In this document: positions 23,029-30,032 of the stretch, one piece after another | Position numbering within the stretch: the stretch's first letter is position 1 | Layout: each line of letters starts with the position of its first letter | Source of the DNA: CAKSQF01 sp964582375 | GTDB lineage: Bacteria > Bacillota > Clostridia > Oscillospirales > CAG-272 | Reading direction: 5' to 3' | Length of the DNA: 30,819 nt | Assembly (NCBI GenBank): GCA_964582375.1 | Contig: CAZORL010000018.1 | Coordinates: 1 to 30,819 of the forward strand | The notes under the pieces: model-generated | The model's database searches: none | Told to the model about the DNA's origin: nothing | Seen by the model: the letters and a program-made list of their open reading frames with translations, nothing else | Translations under genes and position numbers: made by a program

Positions 23029-23850
23029 ATGAAAAAATTTAATGTCGGACTTCAGCTCTACTCGGTAAGAGGCGAGATGGAAAAGAATTTCTTCGGTACG
23101 CTCAAAAAGGTCAAAGAGATGGGCTATGATTATGTCGAATTTGCCGGCTACTACGGTCACACCGCCGAGGAGGTTCGCTCCATGCTCGACGAGCTGGGAC
23201 TCACCTGCATCTCGGTTCATCAGCACCCCGATCTCTTCCTCGAAAAGGGACAGGAGGCTGTCGATTATCTCAAGACGATCGGCGCAAAATACAGTGCTGT
23301 TCCGTGGTACTCTGCGGCCGAATACAAGAACGATTTCGACGGAACTATCGAGAAATTCAAAAAAGTTTCGGCTCTGCTTGCCGAAAACGGCATTCGCCTG
23401 ACCTATCACAACCACGATTTCGAATTTGAGAAACTCGACGGACAATACATCCTCGAGAAAATCTATGCCGAGATGGGCGACGCGATCGAGGGCGAGGTAG
23501 ATACATGCTGGGTACATTACGCAGGTGTCAATCCCTCCGAATTTCTTCTCAAATACGTCGGCAAGATGAAGACACTCCACCTTAAGGATTTCGTCTGCTC
23601 AAAGCTTGCCGCAGGTCCGGTATATGCGCTCATCGACGAGTCGGGCAAGGCAAACGAAGGCTCAAAGGAAGACAAGGGCTTCCGCTTCACCCCCGTCGGA
23701 CAGGGTTGCCAGAACTTCCCCGAGATCCTTGCCGCAGCCGAGAAGGTCGGCATTGACTACATCATCGTCGAGCAGGACGACTCTTACGACACACCCTGCC
23801 TCGAGGCGGCAAGAATGTCGAGAGAATATCTGAAGACTCTCGGTCAGTGA
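23029..23850 (+). CDS. Xylose-isomerase-like TIM-barrel sugar isomerase/epimerase
   Basis: A 273-aa protein of the sugar phosphate isomerase/epimerase (AP endonuclease 2-like) superfamily, also containing IolE/IolI-type inositol enzymes. Metal-site segments appear at the expected strand ends: YHNHDFEFE, GEVDTCWVHYAG, TLHLKDF and YIIVEQDDS. It starts with the family-typical FNVGLQLYSVRGEM. AAGGAG at 23013-23018 precedes the ATG by 10 bp. It lies 107 bp after the first oxidoreductase, beyond a terminator, and 44 bp before a second TIM barrel. It probably isomerises, epimerises or dehydrates a keto-sugar made by the neighbouring dehydrogenases. I cannot separate these reactions from sequence alone. 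Confidence 0.88.
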   Translation: MKKFNVGLQLYSVRGEMEKNFFGTLKKVKEMGYDYVEFAGYYGHTAEEVRSMLDELGLTCISVHQHPDLFLEKGQEAVDYLKTIGAKYSAVPWYSAAEYKNDFDGTIEKFKKVSALLAENGIRLTYHNHDFEFEKLDGQYILEKIYAEMGDAIEGEVDTCWVHYAGVNPSEFLLKYVGKMKTLHLKDFVCSKLAAGPVYALIDESGKANEGSKEDKGFRFTPVGQGCQNFPEILAAAEKVGIDYIIVEQDDSYDTPCLEAARMSREYLKTLGQ

Positions 23851-23894
23851 TGACGCATCAAAACACAACGACATAACGAAAGGAAATATTCAAA

Positions 23895-24860
23895 ATGAAG
23901 CTTGGAGTTATGAATCCCGTTCTTGCGGGCATGAAATTTGAGGATGCGCTCGCTTATCTCGAAAAGCTTGGCGTTCAGACCATCGAGATCGGTGCGGGCG
24001 GATATCCCGGAAACGCACACCTGAAACCCGAAGAACTGCTCGCATCCCCCGAGAATGTCGAGCATTACAAGGCTCTCCTCAAAGCACACAACATAGAAAT
24101 ATCGGCAATTTCCTGCCACGGCAACCCTCTGCATCCCCAAAAAGCGATCGCCGAGGATTTCGACCGCCAGTTTAAGAATGCCATCCTCGCCGCCGAGGCA
24201 CTCGGTGTCGATACTGTCATCGGCTTTGCGGGCTGTCCGGGTGACTGCGAAAATTCGCTCTACCCCAACTGGGTCGTCTGCCCTTGGCCGGATGACAACC
24301 TAAAGATCCTTGATTGGCAGTGGAACGAAAAGGTCATTCCTTATTGGAAGAAGACCGCCGCATTTGCCGCAGAGCACCACATCAAGAAGATAGCATTCGA
24401 GATGCACCCCTCGTTCGTCGTATACAATCCCGAAACACTGCTTCGCCTGCGCGATGCGGTCGGCGACATAATCGGCGCAAACTTTGACCCCTCGCACCTC
24501 TATTGGCAGGGCATCGACCCGTCAGCCGCAATCAAAGCTCTCTCGGGCGCGATCTACCACTTCCACGCAAAGGATACGCTTATCGACAAACGCAACACCG
24601 AGGTCAACGGCGTGCTCGATACAAAGTCATACGGCGATGTCGCAAATCGCGCATGGGTATTCCGCACGGTAGGCTACGGTCACGACAAGCTCGAATGGAA
24701 CAAGATGATATCTGCCTTGAAGCTTGCCGGCTACGACGGTGCGATATCGATCGAGCACGAGGACAGTCTCATGTCCACGAAAGAGGGTCTTGAAAAGGCA
24801 GTCGCCTTCCTCAAGGACGTACTGATCTACGAGCAAGCGGGAGAGGCGTATTGGTTTTGA
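23895..24860 (+). CDS. Second TIM-barrel sugar isomerase/epimerase
   Basis: A 321-aa member of the same superfamily as the preceding gene but clearly a different subfamily (longer, with an insertion around FAGCPGDCENSLYPNWVVCPWPDD). Metal-ligand-like segments are IAFEMHPSF, ANFDPSHLYWQG, YHFHAKD and ISIEHEDS. The length and C-terminal AYWF ending resemble proteins found beside Gfo/Idh/MocA oxidoreductases in glycoside and inositol catabolic clusters (from memory). GAAAGGAAA upstream supports the ATG; spacing to the next gene is 33 bp. Related TIM barrels act on 3-keto-glycosides, but the small beta subunit typical of C-glycoside-cleaving enzymes is not visible here. Confidence 0.88.
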   Translation: MKLGVMNPVLAGMKFEDALAYLEKLGVQTIEIGAGGYPGNAHLKPEELLASPENVEHYKALLKAHNIEISAISCHGNPLHPQKAIAEDFDRQFKNAILAAEALGVDTVIGFAGCPGDCENSLYPNWVVCPWPDDNLKILDWQWNEKVIPYWKKTAAFAAEHHIKKIAFEMHPSFVVYNPETLLRLRDAVGDIIGANFDPSHLYWQGIDPSAAIKALSGAIYHFHAKDTLIDKRNTEVNGVLDTKSYGDVANRAWVFRTVGYGHDKLEWNKMISALKLAGYDGAISIEHEDSLMSTKEGLEKAVAFLKDVLIYEQAGEAYWF

Positions 24861-24893
24861 TAAAAGCGCTTAATTAGAAAAGGAAACTCAAAA

Positions 24894-25961
24894 ATGTCAA
24901 GCAAAATATACAACCTCGGAATTATAGGTTTCGGCGGAATGGCAGGACACCACAGCACACAGCTCTCGAAGGGCAACGTGCGTGTCAAGATCAAGGGTGT
25001 TTTTGATATCGACCCCGCACGAATGGATGCGGCAGTCGAAAAGGGATATCACCCCTACGCCTCCCGTGAGGAACTGCTTTCCGATCCCGAGATAGATATC
25101 GTACTCGTTGCGACCACAAATGACACTCATGCGGAAATTTCCAAGGATGCGCTCCGTCACGGCAAGCATGTCCTCTGCGAAAAGCCGGCCACGATGTCCT
25201 CGGAGGAGCTTATCGACGTCATGGCAGTCGCAAAAGAGTGCGGCAGGGTGTTTACCGTCGATCAAAACAGACGCGTCAACCGCGATTTCGTCCTCATGCG
25301 CAGACAGATCGAGGCAGGACTTATCGGCAAGCCCTATGTTATCGAGTCAAGAGTCGAAGGCTCGCGCGGCATGCCCGAGGGCTGGAGAACGATCAAAGAG
25401 CTCGGCGGCGGCATGATGCTCGACTGGGGCGTGCACCTGATCGATCAGATACTCTACATGAGCACCGCACGCGTGACGAATGTCTTCTGCAAGATGTACT
25501 CGGTGAACTATCCCGAGGTCGAGGACAATCTGCGCCTGACCATGACCATGTCGGACGGTTTGACCGCGCACATCGAGGTTTCGACCAACAACTTCATTTT
25601 GCATCCGAGATGGTACGTCCTCGGCACGGGCGGCACACTGCAGATCGATGATTGGTCGTGTAACGGCAGGATCGTCCGTCCTACCAAGAGTCAAAGCGAG
25701 TGGACGACCGAGATCGCACCCGACAGAAGCGGTCCGTCGAAAACAATGGCAAAGCGTGACCCGTCTACCATTGAGACGATCGAGTTGACCGCTCCGACAG
25801 ACGTCACCGACAATCTCGACCCGACCTACATTCAGCTTGTCGATGCCATTGAGGGCGCAGAGCTTAAGATCAAGCCCGAAGAGGCACTCCGTGTAATGCG
25901 CGTCATGGAGGCGGCGTTCGAATCCGCTCGCACCGACAGTGCGATCCACACCGATATCTGA
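24894..25961 (+). CDS. Gfo/Idh/MocA oxidoreductase, histidine-type active site
   Basis: A 355-aa NAD(P)-dependent oxidoreductase of the same superfamily as the gene at 21740 but without its leader. Seen: Rossmann motif GIIGFGGMAGHH (residues 9-20), the catalytic lysine motif E96-K97-P98, and GGGMMLD177-WGVH181-LID with the canonical Asp and His. The C-terminal half forms the usual open beta-sheet domain (TMTMSDGLTAHIEVSTNNF). AAAAGGAAA precedes the ATG. It is the last gene of the sugar operon and is followed by a strong terminator. Two dehydrogenases with different active-site types in one operon suggest an oxidation and a later reduction of the same substrate (inference). Confidence 0.9.
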   Translation: MSSKIYNLGIIGFGGMAGHHSTQLSKGNVRVKIKGVFDIDPARMDAAVEKGYHPYASREELLSDPEIDIVLVATTNDTHAEISKDALRHGKHVLCEKPATMSSEELIDVMAVAKECGRVFTVDQNRRVNRDFVLMRRQIEAGLIGKPYVIESRVEGSRGMPEGWRTIKELGGGMMLDWGVHLIDQILYMSTARVTNVFCKMYSVNYPEVEDNLRLTMTMSDGLTAHIEVSTNNFILHPRWYVLGTGGTLQIDDWSCNGRIVRPTKSQSEWTTEIAPDRSGPSKTMAKRDPSTIETIELTAPTDVTDNLDPTYIQLVDAIEGAELKIKPEEALRVMRVMEAAFESARTDSAIHTDI

Positions 25962-25976
25962 TTTATACAAAATATC

Positions 25977-26014
25977 ATGCCCGAGAGCAATTCGTCCGCT
26001 CTCGGGCATTTTTG
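25977..26014 (+). terminator. Terminator of the sugar operon
   Basis: ATGCCCGAGAGC (25977-25988) and GCTCTCGGGCAT (25998-26009) pair perfectly around a 9-base loop, followed by TTTTT. It starts 15 bases after the stop of the last operon gene. Confidence 0.92.
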
Positions 26015-26134
26015 TGTATTTGGCGGTAAGGGGTGGACAATTGTTCATTTCGGCAACCTTCCGAACTTCTTACCTCTTCACCGTTACATATTACCTCCAA
26101 ATCCCACCAATTTCTAACTCTTAAATCCTAATTC

Positions 26135-27079
26135 TTAGTTCCCCGTCTCGCTCTTTATGCCGAGGTCGAATATCGACATGAACTCTTCCTGCGAAATATA
26201 GGTCGAGGGGAGAACGCCGTTCCAGCCTTTGATGTAGTAATACTTGAGCAGCTCGGGCGTCATCGATCCGGCGATTGCCTCGTTGATGGCGGCATCCTTC
26301 TGACCTGCGTACTCGGCGGCGTCGGCTTGGATCTTTGTGATCTCAAGATCCGCCTGTGCGGCGATCTTTTCGACCTCCGCCTGTGCGTTTGCGGCAATGA
26401 CCGAACGCTCGGCAGCCGATTTTTCTTCCATTATTGCCTGATTTTGCTCGATTTCGGCTTTAAGCTTGTTCTGCGCGGCAACCTGCTTTGCCTCGACCGC
26501 ATCTGTAAAGGCGTCCGAGAAATCGATATTCTCAAAGGATGTGCTGATTATCTCAATGTTGTATGTGGCAAGATCGCTCTTCAATATCTCGTACACCTCA
26601 TCAGAAAGCTCGTTTCGGCTCTCGATAAGCGTCTCGGCGGTGTATTTCGCCACACAGCTCTTGACAGCCTCCTCGATTCGGGGCGACATGACGGTATCAT
26701 AATAGTTGACGCCGATCGAGCGGTATATGTTCTGCGCATTCGACTTGTCGATCTGATAGTTTACGCTGTAGTGGAGCGTTACCTCCTGAATGTCCTTCGA
26801 AAAGGCAACAAGGTCGAGTGTGCCTTTCTGGTTTCGGTTGTCCATCTTGACGACCTTCTGCCAAGGAAGCTTTGCGTGAAGTCCGGCATCGAGAATGTAG
26901 TCCTCGACCCTACCAAAGGTGGTGACGATGCCGGTGTATCCCGTCGGGACCGATGTGAAACAGTTCAGAGCAAGGATTATCAGTGCGATCAGTACCACGC
27001 CGAGAGCGATAAACTTGCCGTAGCCCTTTTTGACGAGCTTTTTGTTGACGAATGAATATGTTGTATTTTCTTTTGACAT
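26135..27079 (-). CDS. SPFH/prohibitin (HflC-like) membrane protein
   Basis: A 314-aa protein with a short cytoplasmic N terminus, one membrane segment (about residues 22-43), an SPFH domain (about 44-215, beginning VPTGYTGIVTTFGRVEDYILDAGLHAKLPW) and an Ala/Glu-rich coiled coil (about 215-275, AEVEKIAAQADLEITKIQADAAEYAGQ). SPFH proteins form ring or cage assemblies in membrane microdomains and often regulate membrane proteases such as FtsH. AAGGAGG (in the CCCTCCTT at 27091-27098) lies 11 bp from the ATG. A perfect consensus promoter with an overlapping palindrome lies upstream. No partner gene (HflK, NfeD or a protease) is adjacent. It could equally be flotillin-like; HflC-like is favoured by the length and the GLHAKLPW segment. 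Confidence 0.88.
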   Translation of the reverse strand: MSKENTTYSFVNKKLVKKGYGKFIALGVVLIALIILALNCFTSVPTGYTGIVTTFGRVEDYILDAGLHAKLPWQKVVKMDNRNQKGTLDLVAFSKDIQEVTLHYSVNYQIDKSNAQNIYRSIGVNYYDTVMSPRIEEAVKSCVAKYTAETLIESRNELSDEVYEILKSDLATYNIEIISTSFENIDFSDAFTDAVEAKQVAAQNKLKAEIEQNQAIMEEKSAAERSVIAANAQAEVEKIAAQADLEITKIQADAAEYAGQKDAAINEAIAGSMTPELLKYYYIKGWNGVLPSTYISQEEFMSIFDLGIKSETGN

Positions 27080-27104
27080 TTGTGTTAATGCCCTCCTTTA
27101 TGTT

Positions 27105-27122
27105 GTGATATGATTATATCAC
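27105..27122. repeat. Palindrome over the -10 box of the SPFH gene
   Basis: GTGATAT (27105-27111) and ATATCAC (27116-27122) are a 7-bp inverted repeat with a 4-base centre. It covers the TATAAT at 27118-27113, a plausible operator position. Confidence 0.6.
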
Positions 27123-27141
27123 ATAATCTCGTGATTGTCAA
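27113..27141 (-). promoter_or_regulatory. Perfect consensus promoter of the SPFH gene
   Basis: TTGACA (27141-27136), a 17-bp spacer and TATAAT (27118-27113) on the minus strand, about 34 bp before the start codon. The ribosome site is immediately downstream. Confidence 0.85.
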
Positions 27142-27341
27142 TAGGTTTTTCGAAAATTTTTTTATTTTTTCGGCGCAAACCAAGAGATCTCAATTCTTGT
27201 AGCAGGCACAGTTATAACTTCCAAGAAAAGAGCATATTATTAATCAAAAAACCTCACCTTTTTGTCTCTGTATTCTTAGCGGAGAAATGACGGCGGAAGT
27301 TCCGAGCATTGATTTGCCTCGGTATTTCTGTTTCTGTGGAG

Positions 27342-27600
27342 TTATGATGCAATGGCATCGGATGTTCTCACGGTATGCTGTTCTCTAAAGCCTGCGGTAA
27401 AGATGATGTCGATATCGTTGCCTCGGTGCGTGACCACTTTCCCTTCTTTTCGTAGACGTTTATCTTGGATACGAATGCGTGTACGATCTCGGGAGTCAGC
27501 TCCCGGATATCAATAAATCTGTTTGCATTGGCAATGAAATCGTCTATCGAACGGAAAGCTGTTCCGTGCGTGAGCAGTTGCTTCAAAGACGGCAGCAGGC
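27342..27600 (-). pseudogene. Frameshifted C-terminal relic of a large serine recombinase
   Basis: On the minus strand the frame reads FRSIDDFIANANRF and then ELTPEIVHAFVSKINVYEK, which resembles the C-terminal (DUF4368-type) region of serine recombinases in Tn4451/Tn916-like elements of Clostridia. Near 27440 the similarity jumps to another frame, continuing KVVTHRGNDIDIIF and ending at a TAA at 27342-27344. There is no N-terminal catalytic domain: upstream of about 27600 the frame becomes low-complexity and unrelated. I infer a decayed fragment left by an integrated element, marking a boundary between host DNA and the composition-shifted genes to the right. Confidence 0.6.
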
Positions 27601-27657
27601 GTAGCAAAAGCAAACACCGAAGAAACACAGAGACAGCCAAGAACGGTAAATATTTTA

Positions 27658-27694
27658 GCGAGAGTGCATATTTACGATATGCTCCCGCTTTTTT
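27658..27694 (+). terminator. Imperfect hairpin with U tract
   Basis: GCGAGAGTGCATAT (27658-27671) can pair imperfectly with ATATGCTCCCGC (27677-27688), followed by six T. It lies between the recombinase relic and the small coiled-coil gene, with no obvious plus-strand gene feeding it; it may be a remnant of the mobile element. Confidence 0.45.
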
Positions 27695-27756
27695 ATTTTG
27701 GTTTTTGCTAATTAACAAAACACAAACATTTCTCAAAAAGTTCAACAACAATCGTC

Positions 27757-27771
27757 GGCTATAATATAGCC
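27757..27771. promoter_or_regulatory. TATAAT within a perfect palindrome
   Basis: GGCTATAATATAGCC is a 6-bp inverted repeat with a 3-base centre and contains TATAAT (27760-27765), 32 bp before the small coiled-coil gene. No good -35 box lies at 16-18 bp, so this may be a promoter needing an activator, or an operator. Confidence 0.4.
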
Positions 27772-27797
27772 AACATAAATCGAAAGAGGTTAAAACC

Positions 27798-28049
27798 ATG
27801 AATATCAAGAACTTTTTTAAGAACGCATTTCAGGACATGAAAGAGTCAGCAAAGGCACAGCACGAAGTGGACAAGGCACAGTTAGAGGCTGTAAAAGCAG
27901 AAAGCAGAGCCAACTTCGCAGAAGCAAAAGCTATGGGCAATCCCGGCCGCCGCAAGGCACAGATGCAGGCTGAGCATGATGCACAGATTGCAGAAGCCAA
28001 GGCAAGAACCGAAGCGGCCAACGCTCGCTGTGAAGTTGCCAAAAAGTAA
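27798..28049 (+). CDS. Small Ala/Glu/Lys-rich coiled-coil protein
   Basis: An 83-aa hydrophilic protein, almost entirely heptad-like helix (AQHEVDKAQLEAVKAESRANFAEAKA and AEHDAQIAEAKARTEAANARCEVAKK), split by GNPGRRK. No membrane segment or signal peptide is present. AAAGAGG lies just before the ATG. Small proteins of this composition occur beside lantibiotic-type ABC transporter operons in Clostridia (from memory), with no function known to me. A weak hairpin (AAGGCGAG...CTTGCCTT, 28057-28085) follows the stop, then about 200 bp before the ABC genes. Confidence 0.75.
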   Translation: MNIKNFFKNAFQDMKESAKAQHEVDKAQLEAVKAESRANFAEAKAMGNPGRRKAQMQAEHDAQIAEAKARTEAANARCEVAKK

Positions 28050-28213
28050 AAACGCCAAGGCGAGGTACCGCAGGGCATCTTGCCTTTACCATGTTATGGG
28101 TGAGATCATGTGAAAACAGAAAAAGCATTTTAACAAAACTCAAGCATTTTGCAAAAGCTTCAAGAACATCAGTGATGTAACCTATGTAGGAAAATCGAGA
28201 TAAAGGTGTTAAT

Positions 28214-28246
28214 ATGAATACATTAAAGAATGCGATTTCATTTTGA
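28214..28246 (+). CDS. Possible 10-codon leader or truncated gene start
   Basis: AAAGGTG at 28202-28208 followed by ATG at 28214 opens a frame reading MNTLKNAISF and stopping with TGA. It lies 42 bp before the first ABC ATPase start. It could be a leader peptide controlling the ABC operon or the truncated beginning of a lost gene. Upstream, at 28166-28178, ACATCAGTGATGT is a small perfect palindrome. Confidence 0.25.
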   Translation: MNTLKNAISF

Positions 28247-28288
28247 CTCCGCATGATCCTATTATCAAAAGAAAGAAAAGGAGAACTT

Positions 28289-29215
28289 ATGAACGCAATA
28301 GAAATACGGAGTCTTTCCAAAAGTTTTCGTGGAATGTATGCTGTGGATCATTTGAATATGAGCGTGCCGGTGGGTGCAATCTATGGTTTCATTGGCGAAA
28401 ACGGCAGCGGCAAGTCCACTACCATGAAACTGCTGTGCGGTCATCTGGTAGCCGATGACGGCAAAATTGAACTCTTTGGTCGTTCTCACACCGACCCCGG
28501 TGTGCGTGTCCGTGTGGGAGCCTTGATTGAAAACGCAGGCTGTTTCCCCGGCTCGTCGGTTTATCAAAACCTGATGATGCAGGCTATCAATTTGAATCTG
28601 CCTAACCCTGATGCAGAGATTCGCCGTGTGCTTGAAATCGTCCGCATGGAGGATAACGCTCAGCTCAAATTTAAGAAATGCTCTTTGGGGATGAAACAGC
28701 GGATCGGCATTGCTATGGCACTGCTTGGCGATCCTGCTTTGCTGATTTTGGACGAGCCAATCAATGGTTTGGATACCGATGGTATGCGACTCATGCGTGA
28801 AATTCTCGTGGATATTACGAAGAAATGTGGCTGTACTGTTCTGATTTCCTCTCATATTCTCGGTGAGTTGGAGAAAATCGCCACCCATTACGGTATTATC
28901 CGTCAGGGCAAGATTATCATGGAGCTTTCAGCAAAAGAACTGGAAAATCGTGCAAAAGTATTTGTTTCTCTAAAAACGAAGGATATGGTCGGAGCAATGA
29001 ATGTTTTGAAAGCCAAATTTTCCGATGTTCGCATGGAAGAAGAATATCTGCGTGTCTACGATGTGGACGACTCTGAAAGTATTGTTGCATGGTTGATTGA
29101 AAATGGCCATGTGGTCAGCGAGATCAAAAAGAACAAGATCGGTCTGGAAGAATATTATATCGAACTGATGAAACGGAAGGAGGAAGTGCAAGATGAAAAA
29201 ATGCCTAAAATTTGA
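28289..29215 (+). CDS. ABC transporter ATP-binding protein, lantibiotic/bacitracin-resistance type
   Basis: A 308-aa ATPase: Walker A GENGSGKST (36-44, K42), the variant signature SLGMKQR in place of LSGGQ, Walker B LLILDEPINGLD and the H-loop SSHIL. SLGMKQR and the C-terminal domain of about 90 residues are usual in BcrA/LanF-type ATPases, which export or clear peptide antibiotics from the membrane. The start is ATG 28289 with AAGGAG at 28278-28283. The 3' end overlaps the permease gene by 23 bases, implying coupling. Codon choice (more CTG, ATT, GGT) differs by eye from the host genes to the left, consistent with acquisition. A second, paralogous ATPase follows the permease. Confidence 0.92.
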   Translation: MNAIEIRSLSKSFRGMYAVDHLNMSVPVGAIYGFIGENGSGKSTTMKLLCGHLVADDGKIELFGRSHTDPGVRVRVGALIENAGCFPGSSVYQNLMMQAINLNLPNPDAEIRRVLEIVRMEDNAQLKFKKCSLGMKQRIGIAMALLGDPALLILDEPINGLDTDGMRLMREILVDITKKCGCTVLISSHILGELEKIATHYGIIRQGKIIMELSAKELENRAKVFVSLKTKDMVGAMNVLKAKFSDVRMEEEYLRVYDVDDSESIVAWLIENGHVVSEIKKNKIGLEEYYIELMKRKEEVQDEKMPKI

Positions 29216-30020
29216 AAATCCAACCTTTTTGCAGAGAATACGGGGAATGCTCGGTGTTGACTTTTACCGCCTGTTCCACACCCCTCTGTTTTACATTTTT
29301 CTCGGCATTGCCGCCATTATTCCGGCTATGATCGTTGGTACAGGCGGTATGAAAAATCCCCAAACCGGTGAGATCAGCGCACAGCTTTACACCAATGTTT
29401 GGAACATTATCGCTGCAGATAAGCCTTTGTATGTCGTCAGCGATATCGGAGAATATGCCAACATGAACATGGTGTTCATCTTCGGCGGCATTATGGTGTC
29501 TATCTTCATTGGTCACGATTATAGCTCCGGCTATGTGAAACAGCTTTTTACCACCCACGCAAAAAAGCAGGACTACATGATTTCCAAGACCCTGAGCTGT
29601 GCATTTGCTATGGCTTGTATGTGCATTACCTATATGATTGGTGGCGTAGCGGCAGGACTTTTGACCGGGCTCTCCTTTGAGGTCAATATCGACTCTCTGA
29701 TTTTTGCAATTCTCGGGAAAATCGCTATGAGTCTCGGATGGGCAAGCCTTTACACCTTCCTTAATGTCGTTTTCAGGAAGTACTTCGGAATTTCTATTGC
29801 GTCCTCGTTCTTCTTCGGCACGGGTATTCTTATTATCGGTGCGGCTGCTGTTTTCGGCAGCAGTTCTGTTTTGAACATTTTCCTCTATGGTTCTTCCGTG
29901 TATGCGTGTTTGTCGGCAACTCCGGTCACACCGATCGTGTGCTTGATTTGCTCGGTAGTCTGGACAATTATCTACAATGCGGCCGGAACATTGGTTTTGT
30001 CTAAGAGTGATGTATATTGA
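29193..30020 (+). CDS. ABC-2-type permease, lantibiotic-immunity-like
   Basis: A 275-aa permease with six predicted membrane segments (about residues 28-50, 93-110, 130-155, 170-195, 205-230, 240-265) and a first extracytoplasmic loop of about 45 residues. The order N-terminal cytoplasmic stretch, segment 1, long loop, segment 2, then paired segments is that of LanE/LanG or BcrB-like subunits. GGAGG lies inside the end of the upstream ATPase gene, just before the ATG. The stop is followed within one base by GGAGGTG for the next ATPase, so all three genes form one tightly coupled unit. Substrate unknown; a peptide antibiotic is the best guess from family context. Confidence 0.85.
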   Translation: MKKCLKFENPTFLQRIRGMLGVDFYRLFHTPLFYIFLGIAAIIPAMIVGTGGMKNPQTGEISAQLYTNVWNIIAADKPLYVVSDIGEYANMNMVFIFGGIMVSIFIGHDYSSGYVKQLFTTHAKKQDYMISKTLSCAFAMACMCITYMIGGVAAGLLTGLSFEVNIDSLIFAILGKIAMSLGWASLYTFLNVVFRKYFGISIASSFFFGTGILIIGAAAVFGSSSVLNIFLYGSSVYACLSATPVTPIVCLICSVVWTIIYNAAGTLVLSKSDVY

Positions 30021-30032
30021 GGAGGTGCGTTT

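Noticed and set aside
23029..24860. C-glycoside-cleaving enzyme pair
   Set aside because: The TIM barrels fit loosely, but the small beta subunit that accompanies known C-glycoside deglycosidases is not present in the operon.
24861..24876. cre-like site TAAAAGCGCTTAATTA
   Set aside because: It has a palindromic AAGCGCTT core, but matches the CcpA consensus poorly at the ends and lies between genes of one operon rather than at a promoter.
26100..26134. Loose AATTAG/TTAAG-type repeats after the SPFH gene, sharing TTAGAAATTGG with 3584-3594
   Set aside because: The match is short and AT-rich; two copies are not enough to call an interspersed repeat family without searching the genome.
27368..27808. 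146-aa intact minus-strand gene
   Set aside because: Recombinase similarity covers only part of it and switches frame near 27440; the N-terminal third is low-complexity and lies over the promoter region of the plus-strand gene.
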